Source: Arthrobacter rhizosphaerae (GTDB lineage Bacteria > Actinomycetota > Actinomycetes > Actinomycetales > Micrococcaceae). From it: a DNA stretch of 64,000 nt. The DNA lies in contig NZ_JALLAN010000012.1 in the NCBI RefSeq assembly GCF_023062595.1, positions 94,880-158,879 on the forward strand, read 5' to 3'. Under the pieces are notes generated by a model that did no database searches, was not told the origin of the DNA, and saw only the letters and a program-made list of their open reading frames with translations. How positions within the stretch are numbered: the first letter of the stretch is position 1; each line of letters starts with the position of its first letter. Below are positions 44,764 to 53,981 of the stretch, piece by piece. A program made the translations under genes and the position numbers.

Positions 44764-45684
44764 CTACTTCACTCCACCTGCAGTCAGGTCAGAGCGCCAG
44801 TAGCGTTGAAGGACGGAGAATGCGATGAGCAACGGGACGACCGTCAGAAGGGATCCCGTGATCGTCATGTTGTAGGGAATGCCCTGGCTCAAACGCTCGC
44901 GCCAGTTGACCAGACCCACTGAAAGTGGCTGAAGAGTGTCATTGTTCAGCATCAGCACGGGCAGGAGGTAGTTGCCCCAGATAGCGACGAACTGGAACAG
45001 GAACACCGTGACAAGAGCGGGGGCCATGATAGGAAACCCGATACGCCAGAAAATGCGTGGTTCACTCGCACCATCGATGCGGGCTGCTTCCAGAAGCTCG
45101 TTGGGGATGGCTTGCGTTGCGTAAGTGGACGCCAGGAACACCCCGAAGGGGCTCACGAGACTTGGAAGGAGCACCGACCAGTAAGTGTTGACCAGACTTA
45201 TCTCGCTAAACATCAGGTAGAGGGGGAGTGCGAAGAGGACCCCTGGTACGAGCACCGCCGCCAGGATGGCGTTGGAGACCAGCTTCCGGCCGGGAAACTC
45301 GTATTTGCCCAAGGCGTAGCCAGCCATGGCGGCCAACATGGTGCTGATGGCGGCGCCGCCGACGCAATAAATGACGGTGTTTCCGGCCCACACGGCGAAG
45401 ATGCCGTCTTGCTGTTGGAAGACATCTGTGATGTTCCCCCACAGACTGAAATCGGAGAACCACATGGGATTGGTGGTGAAGAGATCCTCGCTGCTTTTTG
45501 TTGCAGTGACGACGAGCCACCAGATAGGTACCAGGCTGTAGAGTGCGAACACTCCCATCACGATGAAGGAGAGCGCGCGGGCCGAGAACGGGACGCGCTG
45601 TTGCCGCCACGGCATGCGGCTGGGCTTTCGGGATTGCGCCGCGAGCGGGACTGAATTTGGGGTGCGCGGGGGAGCGGTAGTCAT
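44764..45684 (-). CDS. ABC transporter permease, MalG-like (cassette A)
   Basis: A 306-residue permease. After a basic cytoplasmic start (PWRQQRVPFSARALS) come six helices; the EAA loop reads LLEAARIDGASEPRIFWRIGFPIMAPALV, and the protein ends RYWRSDLTAGGVK. Its start overlaps the upstream permease by 4 nt. It is highly similar to the cassette B permease at 57498-58412. The following GH2 start lies 45 nt downstream behind a conserved GAAGGAAC. No ATPase is encoded nearby. Confidence 0.93.
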   Translation of the reverse strand: MTTAPPRTPNSVPLAAQSRKPSRMPWRQQRVPFSARALSFIVMGVFALYSLVPIWWLVVTATKSSEDLFTTNPMWFSDFSLWGNITDVFQQQDGIFAVWAGNTVIYCVGGAAISTMLAAMAGYALGKYEFPGRKLVSNAILAAVLVPGVLFALPLYLMFSEISLVNTYWSVLLPSLVSPFGVFLASTYATQAIPNELLEAARIDGASEPRIFWRIGFPIMAPALVTVFLFQFVAIWGNYLLPVLMLNNDTLQPLSVGLVNWRERLSQGIPYNMTITGSLLTVVPLLIAFSVLQRYWRSDLTAGGVK

Positions 45685-46640
45685 GAGTCAGCACCCTTTC
45701 GCTGGGTGAACTTGAGGAACCCGAACGACAGAACCAAGGCGACGAGGGCCAGGATTACGGATTCCGCGGCAGCCAGGTTGTAGTTGTTGGCGGCGGATTG
45801 TTCCCGGGCAGCCATGATCGGGGTGAACGTCGAGGAGATTCCCGGCGCCACTTTGGCAAGGATTGCTGGGTCGTTATACAGCTGAACGGTTCCGATAATC
45901 GAAAACACGGCGGTGAGAATGATTGATGGCCGGACCGCGGGGATTTTGATGTGCCAGGAAGTGGCCCACCATCCGGCGCCATCGAGGCTAGCCGCTTCGG
46001 TCAGTTCCCCAGGTACCGCCTGGAGGGCCGAGTAGATGACCAGCATATTGAAGCCTGTGAAGCCCCATGTCATCATGTTCCCGATTGAGAAGAAGACGGT
46101 GCTGTCAGTAAGGAAGTTGACGTGTATGCCGATGGCGCTTAGCCATGCACTGAAAGGCCCGATTTGAGGCTGGTAAAGGAAGGACCACATGATCGCTGCG
46201 ATGACGCCGGGGAAGGCGTAGGGCAGGAAGAAGATCAGACGGAAGCTGCGTTTGAAGGGTGAGAAGGCAGAATCTAAAAGGAGAGCCAGGACAAGGGCGA
46301 TGCCTAGCATGAGCGGGACCTGCACGATCCCTATCAAGAATACTCGTCCGAAGGAGGCCATGAAGTCGCTGTTCTGCATTGCCACGAGGTAGTTCTCGAA
46401 GCCTGAAAAGATGCTCTTAGATTCACCAAAACCAAGGCCAGTGCGTTCCGTTTTGAAGAAACTTTGATATATCGCGTAGAAGATGGGCGCCACCTTCATG
46501 GATAGAAACATGATCATGAACGGAGCCAGGAAGAGCAGTGCAGCACGCCGGGTCTTCCGGCTAAGGCGCGATTTCCTGGGTTTGATGGTGGTATTTCCTG
46601 GTTGCACTGATTGCTGTGCAGACAGAGTGGGTGCCGTCAT
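45681..46640 (-). CDS. ABC transporter permease, MalF-like (cassette A)
   Basis: A 319-residue permease beginning MTAPTLSAQQSVQPG, with the first helix ALLFLAPFMIMFLSM and the EAA loop LTEAASLDGAGWWATSWHIKIPAVRPSI. ATG 46640 is chosen over 46673 because AGAAGGA is spaced correctly and because the length then equals its cassette B counterpart (319 residues). It follows the binding-protein gene after a strong stem-loop and is overlap-coupled to the second permease. Confidence 0.93.
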   Translation of the reverse strand: MTAPTLSAQQSVQPGNTTIKPRKSRLSRKTRRAALLFLAPFMIMFLSMKVAPIFYAIYQSFFKTERTGLGFGESKSIFSGFENYLVAMQNSDFMASFGRVFLIGIVQVPLMLGIALVLALLLDSAFSPFKRSFRLIFFLPYAFPGVIAAIMWSFLYQPQIGPFSAWLSAIGIHVNFLTDSTVFFSIGNMMTWGFTGFNMLVIYSALQAVPGELTEAASLDGAGWWATSWHIKIPAVRPSIILTAVFSIIGTVQLYNDPAILAKVAPGISSTFTPIMAAREQSAANNYNLAAAESVILALVALVLSFGFLKFTQRKGADS

Positions 46641-46661
46641 AGCTAATCCTTCTATTGAGTA

Positions 46662-46696
46662 GGCGGCGCCCAAATGGTTCCTGGCTGGGCGCCGCC
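46662..46696 (-). repeat. Conserved intercistronic stem-loop, binding protein to permease (cassette A)
   Basis: GGCGGCGCCCA (46662-46672) and TGGGCGCCGCC (46686-46696) form a perfect 11-bp stem. The same stem with nearly the same loop is at 59401-59435 in cassette B. Such a structure after the first gene usually protects the binding-protein mRNA and reduces read-through to the permeases. Confidence 0.75.
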
Positions 46697-46707
46697 TGCC
46701 TGCGGAG

Positions 46708-48015
46708 TTACTCCTTGACGCTCAGACCTTGGCTTTTCAAGTCAGCGATCGTGGATTCCTGGATGGTGTCGAGCAGCTGTGGGATGGTTCCCTGTCCCGA
46801 TGCGGCAACCTTCAGCCCGTCATTCATCTTCGGCGAAAGGCTCGTCATATTCGGACCGAACACCCACTTATCTGGCGTGTTTTTCGCGGCTGTGGTGAAG
46901 ATATCTGCGGTCTTGTCGGCGTTTGCGAAGAAGTCTGACCCTGCTGTGAGTGCGGGCAGTTTCTGGCCGCTAACAGCGGCCGGGTAGATGCCGGTCTCCT
47001 TGATCATGCTCGTCAGACTGTCCGTGTTGGTGGTTAGCCACACCGCAGCTTCAGCTGCCTCTTTCGGGTTCTTGCACCCCTTCAAGACTGTGTAGGCCGA
47101 GCCGCCGCGGTTACCGGAGGCGTGTTCGCCTTTCTTCCACTGGGGCAGTTCAGCAACCGCCATTTTTCCTTTGAGTCCTGGTGCGTTCTTCGCGATTAGC
47201 GCGCCGCTCCATACAGCGCCGACGTAGGAAACTATCCGCCCACTCTGGAGGCTGGTGTACCAGGCAGTATCAAATGCCGGCTCGGGAACGACAAGCTTCT
47301 TATCCGCCAGGCCCTGCCAGTAGTTTGCAACCTTTTTCGTGGGTTCATCGTTGATCGACACCTTCCAGGCATCACCTTCGGTACCGAACCAATTTCCTCC
47401 GGCCTGCCAGGCAAGCGCACCGATGTCGTCGGTGCGTAGGGGGTAGGGGGCCATGTACGCGTCGGGGCTCTTCGCTTTCACCGTTTCGGCGGCAGTTTGG
47501 AATTCGTCCCAGGTTGTGGGCGGAGTGATACCGAACTGTTGGAAGAGGTCCGCACGGTAAAAGAGGGCCATGGGGCCAAGATCCACGGGAATGCCGTAGA
47601 CGCTTCCGCCAAGGCTGGAAAGCTGCCATCCTGCCGGCGAGTACCGGTCCTTGCTGTCCTTTGCGTACTCGGTTATGTCCTCAAGCGAACCTGATGCCGC
47701 GAAACTCGGAACCGTGTTGTAGCTGATTGAGGCAAGACACGGAGCGTTGCCCGCCTTTACAGCGTTCAGCATCTTCGCGTAGCCTCCGGCCGAGCCTTCG
47801 GAAATTTGGGTGTACTTTATCTGGACATCTTTATGTGCAGCATTGAAGATATCGGCTGACTTCTCGAGACCAACCGCAGCCCCCCAGAACTCGATAGTCA
47901 CTGGTTCGCCGGCAGGGCGGCTATCAGTTGAGCTGGTACCTGAACATCCAGTGAGGGCAGTCGCACTCAGAATAGCAACGGCCGTTGCCGCGCTCTTAAA
48001 CCAACGTGTTGCCAT
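46708..48015 (-). CDS. Sugar ABC transporter substrate-binding lipoprotein (cassette A)
   Basis: A 435-residue solute-binding protein with lipoprotein signal (basic start, hydrophobic run, LTGC lipobox with Cys23). The mature protein begins VTIEFWGAAVGLEKSADIFNAAHKDV and has YGIPVDLGPMALFYRADLF, typical of carbohydrate-binding family 1. It heads cassette A and resembles the cassette B protein (59446-60759) along its full length, including the C-terminus ADLKSQGLSVKE. The ligand is unknown; galactosides are suggested by the GH2 and GH42 genes that follow. Confidence 0.93.
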   Translation of the reverse strand: MATRWFKSAATAVAILSATALTGCSGTSSTDSRPAGEPVTIEFWGAAVGLEKSADIFNAAHKDVQIKYTQISEGSAGGYAKMLNAVKAGNAPCLASISYNTVPSFAASGSLEDITEYAKDSKDRYSPAGWQLSSLGGSVYGIPVDLGPMALFYRADLFQQFGITPPTTWDEFQTAAETVKAKSPDAYMAPYPLRTDDIGALAWQAGGNWFGTEGDAWKVSINDEPTKKVANYWQGLADKKLVVPEPAFDTAWYTSLQSGRIVSYVGAVWSGALIAKNAPGLKGKMAVAELPQWKKGEHASGNRGGSAYTVLKGCKNPKEAAEAAVWLTTNTDSLTSMIKETGIYPAAVSGQKLPALTAGSDFFANADKTADIFTTAAKNTPDKWVFGPNMTSLSPKMNDGLKVAASGQGTIPQLLDTIQESTIADLKSQGLSVKE

Positions 48016-48228
48016 GAAAACTCCTACTGTCTATTCCCGCTATGGGATTGTGAGTTCGTGCATTGGTGTGGCCTGCCCAGGACTCGTATCCGGAGTCCTC
48101 CTGATCGGGCATTCGTCGTGATCGCGCGTTTCATCCAGGCGTTCAAGTCATCGGAATACCAACGACCAGAAGTGGCCGGCGCTGGAACCCTATGAGGAGC
48201 TAGATCTCATTGATGGTCCTCGTGTGAG

Positions 48229-48277
48229 ATGAATCTCGTAATTGGGAAAGCTATCTCATGAGACAACTCTTTGTCAA
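48229..48277 (-). promoter_or_regulatory. Promoter and conserved operator block of cassette A
   Basis: On the minus strand a perfect -35 TTGACA lies at 48277-48272. Downstream of it a 30-nt block (48229-48258) is conserved with 60992-61021 of cassette B. It contains TGGGAAAGCTATCTCA (arms TGRGA/TCTCA) and, in A only, the overlapping palindrome GAGATGAATCTC at 48226-48237. Its position over the expected -10 suggests repression. Confidence 0.65.
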
Positions 48278-48650
48278 TTTGCCTTCATGTCGCGTTCATC
48301 CGTGGAGCGAAATGCTGAGGGGTGGTGCTTCCGCCCGCGAAACAAATAACCCAAATCCGCTTGGCTTTCATGGAATACACTTTTCGAGGGAATCGAACCC
48401 CCTGCCGGACCCATTTACAAAGTTGTATTAATTAGTAAGAAACTCTTAGTTTGTACGAACTTTCGATCTGATATGTAGCAGGGATCAGGATGACGACATG
48501 AACTCCACCAGAGCCCTCGTTGACCACGGCCCTGCCGGCTCGGAGTCCGCCAACGCATAATCTTGGCCTCATGGCGCGCGGCATCCTTGGGTGTGGTGAC
48601 ACCAGCCGGCCCATTGCGCTGTCCTACGGGAAAGCCCGATGCCGGGACCA

Positions 48651-49141
48651 CAGATCCGTCATCGAGGGCGGTGAAGGCTGTGCATAACGGCCGGCGCGCT
48701 ACGCAAACCTCAGGGGAGCTCCCGAACTCCGCTGCTCCCTGGCGGAAAGACTGACAATCTTGCCCTTCCGGTGCCGACTTACTCCTTGTATGCCGACCAT
48801 CTGCCCATGGTCAGTGCGGAGGCAATTGGGATTGCGAACCGTGCCGACGGAACCTTGGATCTTGAGCGGTTGGCTCGCGAAGCCGGTGACTCCCGAATGA
48901 CTATTCTGTGCAATCCGGGGAACTCAAGAGGCCGGTGTCTAGCGAGATGGAACTACGGGAACTGGCGGTAATCACGTAGGCCCACCCCACCTCCTGCTTC
49001 TTTCCGACCAGGCGTATGCAGACATCGTCTTTGATGAGATGAAGTTCCTGTCCGCTTTGGAACTCTCAAACGTGGCGGATCAGGTCATCTGCTGCAGCTC
49101 GTTTTCCAGAACTTATTCGATCACGGAATGGGGGTTGGGTT
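48651..49141 (+). pseudogene. Remnant of a HisC-like class I/II aminotransferase
   Basis: Three neighbouring segments in different frames align to one PLP aminotransferase: an N-terminal PSSRAVKAVH piece, VPTYSLYADHLPMVSAEAIG and RADGTLDLERLA...ILCNPGNS (48771-48930, the substrate-binding Asn region), and HLLLLSDQAYADIVFD followed by FSRTYSITEWGLG (about 48985-49140), where SKTY-type sequence normally holds the catalytic Lys; here that Lys is replaced by Arg. Frameshifts and loss of the C-terminal third make it non-functional. It may once have been divergent to the TetR gene. Confidence 0.6.
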
Positions 49142-49602
49142 AGCCGGCTTGGAGCGGTTCATTGACGCTACGCCAAACTTCACGCAGCTGAAGAATTGCC
49201 TGGCCCCAAACCTCCCGGTACCAGCGTTGCGTTTGCTGGGACGCTGGAAGTTACTCGTGTCAAGCCAGCTGACGGCCAACCGACTTACCGATGGAATGGG
49301 AGGAGACGTGGGTGGCGACTTCACGAAGATCTACTCTTGTGCTCACGGGAAATGAGGCGTGTCCCAGCGAGGTTGGCCTCGTTACTGAAATCTTGGCCCG
49401 TGGCGGGATGAGGAGCCGTAACCTAACCCTGGGCACGAAGGATGGTGGCCTGGCTCAACGGCTTGCTGTTTATTCACTAGAAGGGCTGAGGAGGTGGCTG
49501 CGCTGGGAGGCCGTCCACAGTTCATCTACTGAGAGTCCCTGATCCTGCAAACGCAATAGTCCCGTTCGCAGGGCGCTTCTGGCTGTCGGAAAGCCTCGTT
49601 GT
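49142..49602. other. Degraded region after the aminotransferase remnant
   Basis: Short coding-like frames are visible on the plus strand, but none with a domain, start signal or credible length. It may include decayed C-terminal aminotransferase sequence. Confidence 0.4.
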
Positions 49603-50217
49603 TCATTCACTGGCCAAGGCCGTTGAGAGCGTCTCTCGGCGGGAGGCGTCGGCCCACCCATGTAGAGCTCCCGTAAGTGCTTCCACCAGTTGGTTCGCAA
49701 TTTGCTCCGGCTCCAACTTCTCCGTTTCATTAAGGTCAAGGATTTCGCGGGGGTCCGAGAGGGTGTTGTTCAGGAATAGTGCCTGCCTGAGCAGGGTCTC
49801 CGGGAGGCCCAGTTCTTGGAGGAGTCCCCTCAGGGGTTGCTCCCAGATAGCACGGGAGGTGGCGATGACCGGGTCGCCTTGATCCATGCGCTGGAGGTAT
49901 CCGGAGCGGGAGCGCAGCTGGACCATGACTTTGCCATGTTCCAGTACCAGCGCGATCCAGCGGGACAGTATGGCGTTGTAAAGTTCGCTTCCGGTCAGCG
50001 GGCATCCGTGGGCGAAATCGCGGAGTTTCTCAGTGATGTTAATCGTGTAGGCCTCGAGGAGCTCCTCCAAGGAAGAGAAATAGCGGTAAGCGGTGGCGGT
50101 CCCGATTCCCGCGCGAGCGGCAGCGCTTTGCATGGTTACGTTGGCTGGATCCTGAGCGATCTCCTGCCCCACGGCGCGCATGAGACTTTTCATATTTCGA
50201 CGTGTGTCACTTCGCAA
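49603..50217 (-). CDS. TetR-family transcriptional regulator
   Basis: A 204-residue TetR-like regulator. The N-terminal HTH (about residues 8-55) reads MRAVGQEIAQ...VTMQSAAARAGIGTATAYRYFSSLEELLEAY, the standard TetR arrangement; the remaining helices form the ligand domain and are not diagnostic. It follows the ABM-domain membrane protein gene by 59 nt in the same direction, so it may regulate it. Nothing ties it to sugar use, and it sits in the rearranged region between the inverted deacetylase genes. Confidence 0.88.
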   Translation of the reverse strand: MRSDTRRNMKSLMRAVGQEIAQDPANVTMQSAAARAGIGTATAYRYFSSLEELLEAYTINITEKLRDFAHGCPLTGSELYNAILSRWIALVLEHGKVMVQLRSRSGYLQRMDQGDPVIATSRAIWEQPLRGLLQELGLPETLLRQALFLNNTLSDPREILDLNETEKLEPEQIANQLVEALTGALHGWADASRRETLSTALASE

Positions 50218-50276
50218 CTGACTGCTGCCTTTCCTTCATGGTCTCGACCGATCGAGTGCATGGTCGTTTGCTCAAT

Positions 50277-50867
50277 TCAAGAAGCCTTGTCGGATCTTAG
50301 CCATGATCGGAGAAGCCGGGTCACCACGGGCAGCACCCATACTGTCATGATCGGGGTAAGGATGGTTGTAGTTACAAAGACCCTTGCAGTTGTCCATAGT
50401 CCGCTCCATGCCGGGTATAGGGCTTCGACCAGAAGCGCAAAAATTAGGCTGACAGGGAAGAAGGCAAGCCACACACTCACTGCTTGCTTCCATCGGGCAG
50501 GCCGGGGTGAGGGAGAGGAGAGATCATTGGGCCTAGGGGTGGAATCAAACCAGCCCTCGATCCCTGTAAGTTTCTCCACTCGGCGTTCCTCGATTAACCC
50601 GTCTCCTTGCTCAAGCCACGCTTTGCGAGAGCCTGAACTTTCCCAGGCGCTGAGGGATGAGGGGTCCGCGAACCGGTAAAGCATGTACCACTCATCGCTA
50701 CGTGTGGAAGACCGGATCCATCCGGATCCAAGGAAGCCTGGCCAGCGACCGGCAATATTTACCCCGGATTGGATCCAGGCCGTCACCTCCTCGCTGCGCG
50801 AAGGGTCTACTTTTCTCGTGACAGACACTGTCACCGAAGAAGACTGAACCTCTTTAGTTGAAGCCAT
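50277..50867 (-). CDS. Antibiotic-biosynthesis-monooxygenase (ABM) domain protein with two membrane helices
   Basis: A 196-residue protein. Residues about 10-100 form an ABM-like ferredoxin-fold domain (VTVSVTRKVDPSRSEEVTAWI, FLGSGWIRS, EWYMLYRFADPSSLSAW, RRVEKLTGIEGWF). Two hydrophobic segments follow, VSVWLAFFPVSLIFALLVEAL and VFVTTTILTPIMTVWVLPVV. This architecture is common in bacteria and of unknown role; heme or quinone handling has been proposed for single-domain relatives. It is directly upstream of the TetR gene on the same strand. It belongs to no visible sugar function. Confidence 0.8.
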   Translation of the reverse strand: MASTKEVQSSSVTVSVTRKVDPSRSEEVTAWIQSGVNIAGRWPGFLGSGWIRSSTRSDEWYMLYRFADPSSLSAWESSGSRKAWLEQGDGLIEERRVEKLTGIEGWFDSTPRPNDLSSPSPRPARWKQAVSVWLAFFPVSLIFALLVEALYPAWSGLWTTARVFVTTTILTPIMTVWVLPVVTRLLRSWLRSDKAS

Positions 50868-51111
50868 GTTTCTGCGTCCACCTATGACTCTTTTGCGTAG
50901 TGCCTCTTACGTTGCCTCACATATCAGCCATTACGACTGTTCGCACGCAGACCGTGAGGTGCACGGTACCCAGACCTAGGGCTGGGTTCAGCTCTTTTAT
51001 ATAATCGATAAGAGCTTCTCAAGTAAGAATATGTTACCTTATGAAAAATTGCCATCAGACAGGATTGGGATCCTCGCTGGGTAGCACTCTCCTTAGGAAG
51101 CAATTTGACCC
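50868..51111. other. Intergenic, AT-rich promoter-like stretch
   Basis: The segment around 50990-51050 is AT-rich (TTTTATATAATCGATAAGA) compared with the surrounding DNA and may hold the promoter of the ABM-TetR unit. No gene is seen. Confidence 0.35.
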
Positions 51112-51345
51112 ATGAATGTAGCGTTTTGTTCAGTTGACGGGCGGGAATGGGAAGCGTCTGCTCTCGAAGCGCTTCCGCCTTGGCGGTCCATCGAGCTGCG
51201 CGTCGGCCTTGTGTGCATTGGCTGCGGGATGCCGGCACGCCTTCAGTCCGGGCGGAAGTCTCGCCCTGCTAAGTTTCTGGCCGACCATAATCCGAGTTGC
51301 GCTGCTGTAGCGCCTACTTCGAGCGTGTTTCGATTTTTACAGTAG
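51112..51345 (+). CDS. Small ORF with a CxxC zinc-ribbon-like motif, probably a 5' gene fragment
   Basis: A 77-residue reading frame beginning MNVAFCSVDGREWEA. The segment VCIGCGMPARLQSGRKSRPAKFLADHNPSC has a CxxC pair and a distal Cys, as in small zinc-ribbon or CoiA-like N-terminal modules of larger proteins. AGGAAG lies 12 nt before the ATG. The frame stops shortly before the deacetylase copy 2, so it may be the truncated start of a longer gene cut by the duplication. Function unknown. Confidence 0.35.
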   Translation: MNVAFCSVDGREWEASALEALPPWRSIELRVGLVCIGCGMPARLQSGRKSRPAKFLADHNPSCAAVAPTSSVFRFLQ

Positions 51346-51419
51346 AAGTGAGGCCGCCACAAAAGCACGCTCGAACGCCAGCAGCAGGTTTGTCAGTGGA
51401 CTACAAAGGGGCGTGTGTC

Positions 51420-52439
51420 TTATCGGAGGAGCTTGCGAAGGAACTGCAGTTGCTTTATCCAGTGGTGTTCCTGGCCTCCTTCGTGGTTGTTGAACCTGTA
51501 CACCTCAATTTCCTTCGTCGGGCCGGCAGCGGATGCATCAGTAGTGCCTGAGCCGTAGGCGTTGAAGCTGGCAAAGACAGTTGATGGCGGGCAGATGTCG
51601 TCAGTTAGGGCTGCCGAGTATAGCGTCGGGGCCGTTGCCCAGCGTCCGAGGTTGACGCCGTCGAAATAGCGAAGGACCTTAAGTACTGGCTCGTACCGGT
51701 CCCGGTGCCTGGCTAGGAAGGCGGCGATTTCCGGGTACGGGCCACGCGGCGTGATGTCGATGGCGCGCGGAAAGTCCTGGAGGAACGGGACGTCGGGCAA
51801 TGCGGCGACGACGCCGTTGAGCCGGCCGGTCACGAGCCCGGAGACGGCCACCGCAATTCCGCCGCCCTGGCTGATGCCGGCAAGGACGACTCGTGCCGGA
51901 TCCACCACTGGGTGGGATTGTGCTGCCTCCACTGCCCGGAAAGCATCCGTGTACACCCGGCGATAGTAGTAGTCTTCGCGGCTCCCGACGCCCCGGGTCA
52001 TTAAGCCGGCATAACCGACCCCGCCGGCGGACGGGTGGGAATCGGCAGTTTCACCAAGAGTAAAGCCGTAGCCCTGACCGCGGGTGTCCATGATGAAGTG
52101 TGCGTAGCCCGTCTGGGCCCACCTTGTCTCCTCGTTCACCAGACCGCGCCCACCGGAGTAGCCGACATATTGGACGACCACAGGCAGCCTGGAACCTGGG
52201 TCCCTGTTAGCGGGCAGGTGCAGCCAGCCCTTGATGGGTTCCCCGCCGTACCCTGCGAAGGTCACGTCAAAAGTGTCAATCACAGTGAGATAGTTCTCCA
52301 CGGGCTCAAACCGGGCGTTCAAGGGATAGGCCCTGGCGTCCCCGATCGTGGCATCCCAGAATTCGCGGAGGTCGTCCGGCATCGTCACATCGGAGGTGTA
52401 GCTGCGTAGCTGGGGCAACGGGAGGTCAAAGAGGGGCAT
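51420..52439 (-). CDS. Acetylxylan esterase/cephalosporin-C deacetylase family (copy 2)
   Basis: A 339-residue CE7-type deacetylase, inverted copy of 39149-40168. All catalytic elements are retained: GISQGGG (Ser190), LTDDICPPST and NNHEGGQEHH. Differences cluster near the N-terminus (DDLREF against EDLCGF), at GYGFTLGET and in the last 50 residues. Both genes look functional, so dosage or slight specificity change may be selected. It faces no neighbour gene within 1.5 kb on its upstream side. Confidence 0.92.
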   Translation of the reverse strand: MPLFDLPLPQLRSYTSDVTMPDDLREFWDATIGDARAYPLNARFEPVENYLTVIDTFDVTFAGYGGEPIKGWLHLPANRDPGSRLPVVVQYVGYSGGRGLVNEETRWAQTGYAHFIMDTRGQGYGFTLGETADSHPSAGGVGYAGLMTRGVGSREDYYYRRVYTDAFRAVEAAQSHPVVDPARVVLAGISQGGGIAVAVSGLVTGRLNGVVAALPDVPFLQDFPRAIDITPRGPYPEIAAFLARHRDRYEPVLKVLRYFDGVNLGRWATAPTLYSAALTDDICPPSTVFASFNAYGSGTTDASAAGPTKEIEVYRFNNHEGGQEHHWIKQLQFLRKLLR

Positions 52440-52467
52440 GTACTTCCGATTCTGTCGTTCTTTGAAG
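51420..52467 (-). repeat. Right arm of the ~1.05-kb inverted repeat
   Basis: Inverted counterpart of 39121-40168, including the 22-nt upstream segment at 52446-52467. See the left arm for what it could do. Confidence 0.85.
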
Positions 52468-53981
52468 GAATGGCTTAGTCAGCTAAGGAATGCCAGATTA
52501 TTCCGGTCCGAGGGAGCCCTGGCGGAACTTTAGTGGAGCGTTGCAGGTACATCTATGGCGGTCCGTCGCGACCACCACGACGTCCAGGATCCGACTGAAG
52601 TGGGATTGGTTGCCATTCAAGCACGCCCAGCCACCCAAGCAACAGGTGATTCCCTGGCCCACTCCAAACTGGCGGAGGACCTGCCCGCAGGGATCATCTA
52701 AACGATCGGCATGAGCTCAGCCAGATCGTTCCGATGAAATAGGCAGCCCTTCTGACTGGGAGGCCGGAATGGGCCGTTGTGGAGAAGATGGGCTCCAGAG
52801 GCCCGGAGCGATATTTCCATTGGCCTTGACAGGTAGGAACACCGGCGGGCGCGAGGTGCCCTGACCTTGTGCACCCATGCGTCTTTCAGCATTTCTGCTT
52901 TGAACAAGAGATCTACGTTTCATATTCGGGTATTTTTCTATGAGAGGGCTGTGCCGCTCGGTAATCGTGCGGCTGGCGACTAAAGGGCGCGTGCGATCGC
53001 CTGTCCCTGGCTGGCTAAAGTCCGGACACGGTCCAACGGCTCCAGTTGCTGGACGAGTGTCCATCTGGTTTGAGAACCATCCAGTGCCGGCATGATTTCT
53101 CCCCGCTGCACGTAGCGGAATGGCTGCGGGTCGTCCTCCGGGCGCCACCAGCCACTGATTGGTGCATGATGGCCCGTAGCGGCTGAAGCAGTGAAGCTGT
53201 CCTGGCGTTGTGATTGATCTTTCAATCCGGTTCCTTCCCGTATAACCTCTCTCGTAGTCCTGCAGGGCTGTGGACGCGGGTCTCCTGATAGCACTTCGAA
53301 TGCTCGCGCGCAGCTCCCGTCCTAGAGTGTCGATGTCCTTGAGCTGGTTGATTACTCGCCGGGGTTAGCGTCATCGAGGGCGCGGTGCATAGCAAGGTTG
53401 TCGCTCTGACGGGTCAGCACGGTCAGCGCTGGTCCCACGCAACGCCCGGTGGCCCCATCGCGTTGAAATTCCCGCGTCCATAAGCTTCAGGCGAGGGGTC
53501 CTCTCCGAGATCCGCAACATTGAAACAAGAGTGCCAATTGGTAATTCATTCCTATTTTGCCTTGAAATGGGTGCACAAGCAAGGTCCGTCGGCGAGTTTC
53601 CTTCTGGATAAAACGTCTGCCCACGCTTGACCCATGGCGTGAACTGATCAGGGGTCAACACACCTACGTCATGCGGGGTTCCCACTCGGGGGTGCCGCTA
53701 CTGCTTGGGGCGCGCAGGGAATCGGGCGTTTTCGTCCCTTCCGACTTGTCCTACACGAATCGAAGCCAATTCGTTTGCCCAGTCCGCCGCTGAGGTCGTT
53801 TGGCTTCCGGCCGGCCGGACGTCAGCTTTAGATGTACTTCAGATTGGCTGGGGTTCCGCATTTGTGCAGACTGTCCAGAGGAGGGGATCTTCGTTCGACG
53901 GCGAGAACACAACCCTCCAGTAAGGCTCCACTATGTGTAAGCCAGCGGACTGCCTCCCGTATCGAGGAAGATGGCGATGGA
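52468..53981. other. 1.5-kb region of decayed coding sequence
   Basis: No intact gene is supported. Coding-like scraps are visible: plus-strand RRDHHDVQDPTEVGLVAIQA near 52560-52700, ending at a TAA, and on the minus strand ISGWWRPEDDPQPFRYVQRG within 52980-53180, a compact globular-looking segment I cannot assign. Frames are interrupted and lack start signals. The region probably represents genes destroyed around the duplicated deacetylase. Confidence 0.45.

Noticed and set aside
48384..48405. T-arm-like sequence on the minus strand (GGGGGTTCGATTCCCTC), suggesting a tRNA end or attachment site
   Set aside because: No matching acceptor stem, anticodon arm or CCA end can be found around it, and there is no integrase gene nearby.
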